Source of the DNA: CAYTLQ01 sp964438715
Lineage (GTDB): Bacteria; Bacteroidota; Ignavibacteria; Ignavibacteriales; Ignavibacteriaceae
Length of the DNA: 27,072 nt
Direction of reading: 5' to 3'
Assembly: GCA_964438715.1 (NCBI GenBank)
Contig: CAYTLQ010000016.1
Location: 1-27,072 of the forward strand
Below the pieces are notes generated by a model that was given only the letters and a program-made list of their open reading frames with translations, did not search any database and was not told the DNA's origin. Below, piece by piece: positions 1 to 4,808 of the stretch. Positions within the stretch are counted from its first letter, which is position 1. Each line of letters starts with the position of its first letter. The translations under genes and the position numbers were made by a program.

Positions 1-11
1 AATCAGTTCAT

Positions 12-69
12 CATCGCTCCACTTCGGCGGCTCATACTTCGACACGCCTTCGTTCCGCTTACATTAGTA
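12..69. repeat. 58-bp direct repeat, copy A
   Basis: This 58-bp block recurs at 123-180 with 49 of 58 positions identical by eye and no gaps. Shared cores are CGGCGGCTC, TCGACACGCCTTC and GCTTACATT. The copies are in the same orientation, start to start 111 bp apart. Short TTCGAC-type dispersed repeats are common in intergenic DNA of this bacterial group, so a mobile palindromic or satellite repeat is the likely identity, but that is inference. No coding potential was recognised. Confidence 0.75.
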
Positions 70-122
70 AAGACATCAGTTAAACCTTTCATTGTTCATT
101 CTATCATAATATTCTCAGCTTA

Positions 123-180
123 CATCGCTTCATTACGGCGGCTCGTTCCTCGACACGCCTTCATTCAGCTTACATTGGTA
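123..180. repeat. 58-bp direct repeat, copy B
   Basis: Second copy of the block at 12-69, in the same orientation, about 84 percent identical by eye. Differences are scattered single substitutions, so the duplication is old or the copies arrived separately. Confidence 0.75.
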
Positions 181-472
181 TTTGAACCGCAGCAGCTTAA
201 GCCGCTCCACATTAGGCATATAAATATTTTATCACCATCTTAACAGTTAAAAGAATTCTTAACTTCTTCACTAATAATAAAAAAATTGCTGCCTAATTGC
301 GGCTTCAAGCTGACAAACTTATAACGAACACGTCACCAAAATTTTCTGTCCCTTTTGTCCTTTCAGTCTTTTTTTCTACTCTCACGCAAACAAAGGAAAA
401 CAAATCATAAACATAGAGCGTTGCACACATTTTACTTATCAATTATTTTTTCTTCAAACGGAAAAATAAAAT
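181..472. other. Non-coding stretch upstream of the nuclease cluster
   Basis: Together with the two direct repeats this makes 472 bases before the first credible gene. Around 246-263 there is an AT-rich near-palindrome (GTTAA then AAGAATTCTT then AAC). No convincing promoter, RNA gene or ribosome binding site was recognised, although a promoter for the gene at 473 should lie here. Confidence 0.5.
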
Positions 473-985
473 ATGAGATTGTACAACATCCTTATCAGCA
501 TAGTAATTTTGGTTTTGTTTTCTGCAGTAGTACTCGCACAGAATCCAAATTTCTCATATCCTTACAATTACACAAGGAAAGCTTTTATATCTCGCGTAAT
601 TGATGGTGATACGTTTGTATTGTCTGACTCTCAACACGTTAGAATGCTTGGCATTAATACACCGGAACTTTGGATAACTGGTAAACCCTCTGAACCATTC
701 TCTGATTCAGCTTATTATTTTACCAAGTCCTTAATAGAAGGTAAATTCATCAAACTTACGTTTGATGGAAAAGCATTTGATATTATTGGAAGATTACTTG
801 CCTATACCTGGTTAACAGACGTGAATGGAAAAGATTCTCTTTTCATTCAAGCAGAACTCTTGAAGAAATGTTATGCAAGAATCAGTTACTATAACAAGGA
901 TAAAATATATTATCACATCTTCTATAATCTCAGAAGAACATCAATGCAAAAGAAACTCGGTATATGGTCCGTAAGGGGAGAATGA
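473..985 (+). CDS. Secreted staphylococcal-nuclease-like (SNase/TNase) protein
   Basis: A 170-residue protein with a signal peptide at residues 1-23 (hydrophobic core, cleavage near VLAQ), so it is probably exported. The rest is one SNase-fold (OB-fold) domain: VIDGDTF at 42-48, VRMLGINTPE at 56-65, and GRLLAYTW at 106-113. Known family members are calcium-dependent nucleases using two arginines, a glutamate and aspartates. Arg57, Glu65 and Arg107 are in place, as is the DGD loop (44-46), but the Asp of the usual IDTPE motif is Asn62, which may weaken metal binding. It overlaps the next gene by ATGA or lies 2 bp from it, so the two are probably co-transcribed. The ribosome binding site is weak. 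The fold assignment is solid; nuclease activity is uncertain. Confidence 0.85.
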   Translation: MRLYNILISIVILVLFSAVVLAQNPNFSYPYNYTRKAFISRVIDGDTFVLSDSQHVRMLGINTPELWITGKPSEPFSDSAYYFTKSLIEGKFIKLTFDGKAFDIIGRLLAYTWLTDVNGKDSLFIQAELLKKCYARISYYNKDKIYYHIFYNLRRTSMQKKLGIWSVRGE

Positions 986-987
986 TA

Positions 988-1203
988 ATGCTTAAAAAAT
1001 ATTTCACATATTTTTCTATTCCAACTTTTAACATCGGTATTTTCGCTTACGCTCAAGTACCTTCTTTCGATTTGGTTGAAGAAATCTTCAAGCTGCTTCT
1101 GTTAATTGCAACTTTCATTTTTACTGTCGTAAAAATTTATCTTCTCATTCTTAACGAAGTAAAATCCAGAAAGAATAGTCAGATCAATAAAGAAATTGAA
1201 TAG
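988..1203 (+). CDS. Small membrane protein of unknown function
   Basis: A 71-residue protein I do not recognise. The start at 988 is preferred because AAGGGGAG at 973-980 sits at ideal distance; ATG 982 overlaps the upstream stop but is too close to that site. Residues 1-23 look like a signal peptide or first membrane helix (ending AYAQ), and residues about 33-57 form a strongly hydrophobic helix (LLLLIATFIFTVV) followed by a basic, charged tail. The next gene begins eight bases before its stop, so the three genes are translationally coupled. The size and topology resemble holin-like or peptide-type membrane proteins of mobile elements, but no family can be claimed. Confidence 0.6.
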   Translation: MLKKYFTYFSIPTFNIGIFAYAQVPSFDLVEEIFKLLLLIATFIFTVVKIYLLILNEVKSRKNSQINKEIE

Positions 1204-1474
1204 AGCGTTGTTTACAATTGATGAATATAGTGAACTTCATAAAATTGCTTCATCAGAAGTATTCCAAAAACTACGTTCTTTAAACCTCATAGATGAAACA
1301 GAACTTCGCAATCTTAAAATCCGAAATGAGTATAAAGAACTTCGTAATAAATTTGTAGCTTCAACTTGCATCCAAATCTTAAGCGAAAAATATTCTCTTT
1401 CTGATTCAACTCTGAATAATATTCTTTTCCGTAAAAGAACCTTGAAATTAAAACTCCCAGTTGTCTTTTCTTGA
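1196..1474 (+). CDS. Small helix-turn-helix-like protein, unknown function
   Basis: A 92-residue protein read from a TTG start that overlaps the upstream gene by eight bases; an ATG at 1221 is out of frame. The sequence is predicted largely helical. The stretch at about residues 60-81 (ILSEKYSLSDSTLNNILFRK) has the pattern of a helix-turn-helix: a KYxLS turn followed by a recognition-type helix ending in Arg-Lys. The C-terminus is basic. It could regulate this cluster or be a small element-encoded DNA-binding protein, but this is inference from pattern alone. The TTG start lacks a clear ribosome binding site, so translation probably depends on coupling. Confidence 0.55.
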   Translation: MNRALFTIDEYSELHKIASSEVFQKLRSLNLIDETELRNLKIRNEYKELRNKFVASTCIQILSEKYSLSDSTLNNILFRKRTLKLKLPVVFS

Positions 1475-1604
1475 TATTCTTTTTGTATTCAATCAATCAG
1501 CTATTCAGCTAATCTTGTAATCTTGGAATTTTGTAATCCTTTGTTTACAAACTAATGTCGGCGAAGCCGTATGACAGCCAAGCGAATGACTATTGATTGA
1601 CTAC

Positions 1605-1661
1605 AGTCTATCCAGTCTCTAACCAGTCTATAAATAGTCTCACTGTCAAATCTATACAGTG
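1605..1661. promoter_or_regulatory. Iterated AGTCT motifs plus short inverted repeat (operator-like)
   Basis: AGTCT occurs at 1605, 1614, 1625 and 1636, close to one helical turn apart (9, 11 and 11 bp). Three copies read CAGTCT. It is followed by CACTG (1641-1645) and CAGTG (1657-1661) as an inverted repeat. The array ends 65 bp before the start of the DUF6266-like gene, a suitable position for an operator or activator site. Nothing here identifies the binding protein; the HTH-like product of 1196-1474 is one candidate. Confidence 0.4.
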
Positions 1662-1725
1662 AAAAACATTCCCTTCTTATTTAAGATTGAACCATATTTA
1701 TTCACTAAAAATAAGAGGTAATCCC

Positions 1726-2409
1726 GTGGCTATAGTAAAAGGTTCAGTACTCGGAAATTTGAGTGGTAAACTTGGTAATCTTTCTGCACGCATTGTGGAA
1801 GGAAGAACAATTCTTGCTGCCAGACCTTCCAGCTTTAACGCAAGTCAAGACCCAGCAGTTGTAGCAATCAGAAATAAATTTGCTGTAACTGGCAACTTCA
1901 TCAAGGTCTTACTTTCTCTTTCTGCTTTATACGAAATCTGGATGAAAGTAAAAACAGCCGGTATGACTGTTTATAATTATGCTTTCAAAAATAATTTCGC
2001 ATATTCCTCAGCAGAAAAGCCAACTGATCAGAACATTATTACACCTGGTGGCTTTGCACTTCCAGTGCAAGCAGCTACAGTTGATGCTGATAGTGTTTCT
2101 GTTCAACTTTTAGCTCTTAACACTGCTTCTGTATTCACTCCGGAAGAGGTTAATCTTTCAGCAAACGGTGTATTGTGTTATTTCAATCCTACTAACCCAG
2201 AGGATCCTGAATACCAAATCACTTCAGTTAATGCTGAGATAGCAGCTTACAACTTCACACAACCTCATACAGTGGATATTCCACTGAATGTATTACAGCA
2301 AGCAGTAGCAGCTAAATACCAAAACTCAATTTTGTTCTTTATTGTTGCTTCCAAAAACGCTGAAGGTAAGATTGTTCAGTATTCGGCAACCTATACTAAG
2401 AACAGCTAA
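1726..2409 (+). CDS. DUF6266-like protein
   Basis: A 227-residue protein from a GTG start at 1726, chosen because AAGAGG at 1713-1718 lies seven bases upstream; a TTG at 1687 gives 13 extra residues without such a site. The N-terminus (MAIVKGSVLGNLSGKLGNLS, then an Arg-rich segment and RPSSFNASQDPA) resembles the Bacteroidota family DUF6266, whose members open with a Gly-rich GxxGKxGN motif and a KG/RP segment. About residues 60-90 form amphipathic helices and the C-terminal half is beta-rich. The family's function is not known; I infer an element- or phage-associated structural or surface role only from its accessory setting. A terminator follows 25 bp after the stop. Confidence 0.65.
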   Translation: MAIVKGSVLGNLSGKLGNLSARIVEGRTILAARPSSFNASQDPAVVAIRNKFAVTGNFIKVLLSLSALYEIWMKVKTAGMTVYNYAFKNNFAYSSAEKPTDQNIITPGGFALPVQAATVDADSVSVQLLALNTASVFTPEEVNLSANGVLCYFNPTNPEDPEYQITSVNAEIAAYNFTQPHTVDIPLNVLQQAVAAKYQNSILFFIVASKNAEGKIVQYSATYTKNS

Positions 2410-2434
2410 CCTTTAGCAACAACAATCCTTCCAG

Positions 2435-2462
2435 AAGCCTCGAGGTAATCGGGGCTTTTTAT
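2435..2462 (+). terminator. Rho-independent terminator after the DUF6266-like gene
   Basis: AAGCCTCG at 2435-2442 pairs with CGGGGCTT at 2450-2457 (one G-T pair) around a seven-base loop, followed by a short T tract. It lies 25 bases after the stop codon, as expected for the end of this transcription unit. Confidence 0.8.
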
Positions 2463-2479
2463 TATCAATTACCTATAGA

Positions 2480-2640
2480 GTTGGTAGTTCTTTCTATCCT
2501 TCGCCCTTTATTTCATCATTTCGCTTTGTGACAGTAAACTGTCACACGCTCCATATTTCATAAAAGGCTCTCAGTTAATCCTAACATCATCATCAAAAAG
2601 AATGTAGCTGTTTCCCTTCGGTCAACAACTACAAAGAGAT
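2480..2640. repeat. Hairpin-bearing repeat block, copy 1
   Basis: This block and 2655-2848 share the same landmarks in the same order: a GTARTTCTTTC leader, TTCGCCCT (2500), TTTCGCT, a short palindrome, AAGGCTCTCA (2564), and a hairpin starting GTAGCTGT (2604). Here the palindrome is the perfect GTGACAGT-AA-ACTGTCAC at 2528-2545. The hairpin is GTAGCTGTT (2604-2612) against AACAACTAC (2624-2632) with one mismatch. No ORF with a credible start was seen. Confidence 0.65.
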
Positions 2641-2654
2641 CATCACGTAACATT

Positions 2655-2848
2655 TGTAATTCTTTCATTCACTTCGCCCTATTTCCTTCATTTCGCTGTA
2701 CTACATTACGTAGCTTTTCCCGAATGACGGGATAAACTAAACTCCATTCCGTTCAGCTTCATTTCGTCAATAAGGCTCTCATAAAACTTAGCCTTTAGCG
2801 TCAGTTGAGTGTAGCTGTGTCGCTATCGCTCCACAACTACCAGAAGCC
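2655..2848. repeat. Hairpin-bearing repeat block, copy 2
   Basis: Second, diverged copy of 2480-2640: TTCGCCCT at 2673, TTTCGCT, palindrome CTAC-ATTAC-GTAG at 2701-2713 (a different sequence from copy 1 but in the same place), AAGGCTCTCA at 2772, and hairpin GTAGCTGTG (2811-2819) against CACAACTAC (2832-2840). In this hairpin, as in copy 1, the single C-A mismatch sits at the fifth stem position. The copy is about 35 bp longer than copy 1, by insertion between the palindrome and AAGGCTCTCA. Confidence 0.65.
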
Positions 2849-2894
2849 AAACCAATATTGAATGTTACTCCTATCGTCGTAACTATTAGAAAAT

Positions 2895-3153
2895 ATTTTG
2901 CCCGCCATAAATTCAAGCTTAGTCTTAACGATTCCTTTTTCATAAAACGGGCAAGTGTATATGAAACTCAGCGGCTAAAAAGGGACAAAAATTTATACCA
3001 CCATTTTTTAATATTCTTTTTAATTGAAGCGGCATAAATTTTCGCCCTTTTCTTAACGCCGCTTCGCACTTGCCTTGCATTATCAATGTTACTTTACATC
3101 CTCAGTAAAACAATCCAATGAAATCGCATTTTGTTGTTTAAGGCGGGCAAAAT
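2895..3153. repeat. 259-bp nested inverted-repeat structure
   Basis: Three inverted repeats are nested around a central loop at 2997-3033. Outer: ATTTTGCCCGCC (2895-2906) with GGCGGGCAAAAT (3142-3153), 12 bp perfect. Middle: GGCAAGTG (2950-2957) with CACTTGCC (3067-3074), 8 bp perfect. Inner: AGCGGC plus AAAATTTAT (2970-2996) with ATAAATTTT plus GCCGCT (3034-3063), about 27-30 bp imperfect. The order of the arms is consistent with one long stem or cruciform. It ends 60 bp before the small two-gene operon at 3213. It may be a structured RNA, a recombination site, or a miniature element; the sequence does not decide. Confidence 0.7.
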
Positions 3154-3196
3154 GTTTTTTCGGGGCAGTGTGCCTCGTTTGTTTTAACCAATCACC

Positions 3197-3203
3197 AAAG
3201 GAG
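3197..3203 (+). promoter_or_regulatory. Ribosome binding site of the cysteine-rich ORF
   Basis: AAAGGAG lies nine bases before the ATG at 3213, the strongest Shine-Dalgarno match in the accessory region. It supports this short ORF as a real gene. Confidence 0.7.
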
Positions 3204-3212
3204 TAACTAAAA

Positions 3213-3407
3213 ATGATGGAAGTAAAAGACGTGTTAGAAAAGTGCCAGCAGCTTAATTTCGTTCCGCCTCATAATTGTAAGCAGCATCTCAAAACAATTG
3301 AAGAAACTCACTCAGTTAATTCACTTCATAATATTGTAATTGCACGTAAGCAAAAATGCAAAATATGTTCAAAGGTTTTTGAATCTTACGATCCAAGAGG
3401 TTTGTAA
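3213..3407 (+). CDS. Small cysteine-rich (possible zinc-binding) protein
   Basis: A 64-residue protein of no recognised family. It carries Cys11, His20, Cys22, His25 and a CxxC at 49-52 (KCKICSKVFE), the latter like half of a zinc ribbon or zinc finger. Residues 41-50 are basic. It has a strong ribosome binding site and its stop codon overlaps the start of the SymE-like gene (TAATG), so the two products are made together. Start 3213 or 3216 (adjacent ATGs) cannot be told apart. In this position it could be an antitoxin or regulator of the SymE-like protein, but that is inference from gene order only. Confidence 0.65.
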   Translation: MMEVKDVLEKCQQLNFVPPHNCKQHLKTIEETHSVNSLHNIVIARKQKCKICSKVFESYDPRGL

Positions 3408-3580
3408 TGAAAGTTTACGAAAGCAGTCATCCAACAAAGAGGGATTTTACAAAAGTCCCTCAGATTAAAATTAAGAATAAGAAATTATTTCAATATGGTT
3501 TTGAAGTTGGGAAGGAATTTAAAATTATCTATCAAAGTCAGAAAATTATTCTTGAAGTAGTTAACTCTGACAGTAATTAA
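3407..3580 (+). CDS. SymE-like small protein (AbrB/SpoVT-type fold)
   Basis: A 57-residue protein starting at the ATG that overlaps the upstream stop by one base. Residues 17-52 (VPQIKIKNKKLFQYGFEVG, then KEFKIIYQSQKIILEVV) match the pattern of the SymE family: a short Pro-then-beta strand, an aromatic/hydrophobic GF-x-x-G turn, a beta strand, and a final strand of alternating hydrophobics. SymE of Escherichia coli is an SOS-induced protein once described as an RNA-cleaving type I toxin and later as nucleoid-condensing, controlled by antisense RNA SymR. The usual GKWL segment here is KNKKLFQY, a diverged form. No antisense promoter was recognised. The short length equals the core domain without extensions. 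Family assignment is by eye. Confidence 0.7.
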   Translation: MKVYESSHPTKRDFTKVPQIKIKNKKLFQYGFEVGKEFKIIYQSQKIILEVVNSDSN

Positions 3581-3626
3581 TTGTATTTTTGTATAAGTTC
3601 AAAAGCCAATGGAAGCAACAATTTAC

Positions 3627-3671
3627 AACGGAAGTTTTAGCGGTATGGTTTCCCGGAACTTTACTTCCGTT
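3627..3671. repeat. Inverted repeat next to the junction
   Basis: AACGGAAGT (3627-3635) and ACTTCCGTT (3663-3671) form a perfect 9-bp inverted repeat with a 27-bp spacer; flanking T- and A-rich bases extend it imperfectly to about 14 bp. It lacks a T tract, so it is not a good terminator. Its place beside the TCCATACA repeats suggests a recombinase or accessory-protein site. Confidence 0.5.
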
Positions 3672-3700
3672 AAAACAATATTGGATTGTGTTCTTTGGAG

Positions 3701-3731
3701 TCCATACAATAGTCCATACAAACTCCATACA
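3701..3731. repeat. Three TCCATACA direct repeats (possible arm-type integrase sites)
   Basis: TCCATACA occurs at 3701-3708, 3713-3720 and 3724-3731, spaced 12 and 11 bp, roughly one helical turn. Short direct repeats like this near a tRNA-embedded junction are what arm-type binding sites of tyrosine integrases look like. No integrase gene lies in the window, so this role is inferred. Confidence 0.5.
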
Positions 3732-3763
3732 CAAAAAGCGAAAGTCATCGGGATTCCCAAACA

Positions 3764-3800
3764 AAAAAAGCCCGAATTCTAAACGAAAACGAGCTTTTTT
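3764..3800. terminator. Bidirectional terminator-like hairpin
   Basis: AAAAAAGC at 3764-3771 pairs with GCTTTTTT at 3793-3800, extended by CG pairs across one mismatch, around an A-rich loop. Having A tracts on one side and T tracts on the other, it can terminate transcription in both directions, here between the small-gene operon and the tRNA remnant. Confidence 0.65.
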
Positions 3801-3818
3801 CTCAAACTTTGGTGCTAC

Positions 3819-3866
3819 ACCGCTTGATCCGTAGTCAGATGCTCTATCCAATTAAGCTACGGGTGC
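3819..3866 (-). pseudogene. Truncated tRNA-Arg(ACG), 5' part only; probable attachment junction
   Basis: Read on the minus strand from 3866, the sequence has a tRNA-Arg layout: acceptor 5' strand GCACCCG, linker TA, D arm GCTTAATTGGATAGAGC, anticodon stem TCTGA, loop CTACGGA with anticodon ACG, then TCAAG and the variable-region-like CGGT. The T arm, T loop and 3' acceptor strand are absent; after 3819 the sequence is unrelated. The anticodon stem does not pair properly: TCTGA expects TCAGA, while the observed TCAAG expects CTTGA. This suggests that the two halves come from two different tRNA-Arg copies joined in the loop, as site-specific recombination would leave. It lies 43 bp downstream of nagB on the same strand. 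As it stands it cannot make a tRNA. Confidence 0.75.
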
Positions 3867-3909
3867 AAATAATATTAGATAACAAATATATCAAAAAGAG
3901 TCAAATAAT

Positions 3910-4737
3910 TCAACTTTTTTTGAATTTTTTAAGCAGAGTTTCAGGCGCCAGATGAGGGGCTTCTATATCCTTAAAGTAATTAACCGTTCCCACTTTCAAT
4001 TCTACTGTTGAAGGATCATCGCACACTATAATTCCCTTGGGGTGCAGCTGCAGTGCACTCACGGTCCACATATGGTTTACACCCTCTTCAACAACTTTTG
4101 CCAATGCTCTTGCTTTATTGTAACCTGAAATTATAATAAGTACTTCCTCAGAGTCCAGAACCGTTTTTACACCAACAGTAAGGGCAGTTTTAGGCACTTT
4201 GTTAACATCATTATCGAAGAAGCGGGAATTAGCAATAATTGTATCCTGTGTTAAGGTTTTTACTCGTGTTAAAGACCCTAATGAAGAACCCGGTTCATTA
4301 AATGCAATATGACCATCGGGACCAATTCCGCCCACAAAAAGATTTATTCCTCCAGCTTCGGCTATTCTGCGTTCGTAATCTGCACATTCTTCATCCAAAT
4401 TAGCGGCATTACCATCCAGGATATTTATATATCGTTTATCAATATCAATATGATTGAAAAAATTCTGATACATGAAGTAATGATAACTTTGAGGATGATT
4501 CTCAGCAATTCCAACATATTCATCCATATTGAAGGTTGTTACATAACGAAATGAAACGACACCGGATTGATTTAGTTTTATCAGCTCACGATACATGCCT
4601 AAGGGAGACGAACCGGTAGGCAATCCAAGAACAAATCTGTTTGAGGCGGTTGGATTATATTCTATTATTCTCGCCGCTACATAATTCGCCGCCCATTGAG
4701 AGACGAGATCGTAGTTATTTTGTATTATTAGACGCAT
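3910..4737 (-). CDS. nagB: Glucosamine-6-phosphate deaminase
   Basis: A 275-residue protein of usual length for NagB, which converts glucosamine 6-phosphate to fructose 6-phosphate and ammonia in the cytoplasm, the last step of amino-sugar catabolism. Recognisable motifs are LGLPTGSSPLGMYREL (37-52, phosphate binding), FNMDEYVG (69-76) and GGIGPDGHIAFNEPGSS (136-152). Asp72, Asp141, His143 and Glu148 fall at exactly the numbering of the catalytic residues in the Escherichia coli enzyme. It stands alone on the minus strand; its partner nagA is 3.2 kb away in a plus-strand operon. The 71-bp gap to the rqcH end should hold its promoter, which I could not identify. It may originally have been followed by the tRNA-Arg gene now broken at 3819. 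Confidence 0.97.
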   Translation of the reverse strand: MRLIIQNNYDLVSQWAANYVAARIIEYNPTASNRFVLGLPTGSSPLGMYRELIKLNQSGVVSFRYVTTFNMDEYVGIAENHPQSYHYFMYQNFFNHIDIDKRYINILDGNAANLDEECADYERRIAEAGGINLFVGGIGPDGHIAFNEPGSSLGSLTRVKTLTQDTIIANSRFFDNDVNKVPKTALTVGVKTVLDSEEVLIIISGYNKARALAKVVEEGVNHMWTVSALQLHPKGIIVCDDPSTVELKVGTVNYFKDIEAPHLAPETLLKKFKKS

Positions 4738-4808
4738 AGTATTAATCCATTTGAATGTATAACGAAAAATAAGGGAAAATCAAGAAAATAAAAGAAAAAG
4801 GCAGTACT

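Noticed and set aside
355..603. 82-residue ORF starting at TTG ahead of the nuclease gene
   Set aside because: It overlaps the signal-peptide region of the SNase-like gene in another frame and has no ribosome binding site or domain.
2895..3153. CRISPR array or retron non-coding RNA
   Set aside because: There are no regularly spaced identical repeats and no reverse transcriptase gene nearby; only nested inverted repeats are seen.
3561..3851. 96-residue minus-strand ORF across the terminator, repeats and tRNA fragment
   Set aside because: It reads through the tRNA fragment and terminator, has low-complexity and odd composition, and lacks a ribosome binding site. It is a shadow of the attachment region.
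3819..3866. Group I intron in tRNA-Arg as the cause of the missing 3' half
   Set aside because: No T arm or 3' acceptor strand is found in the several hundred bases beyond the break, no intron core motif was recognised, and coding genes follow.
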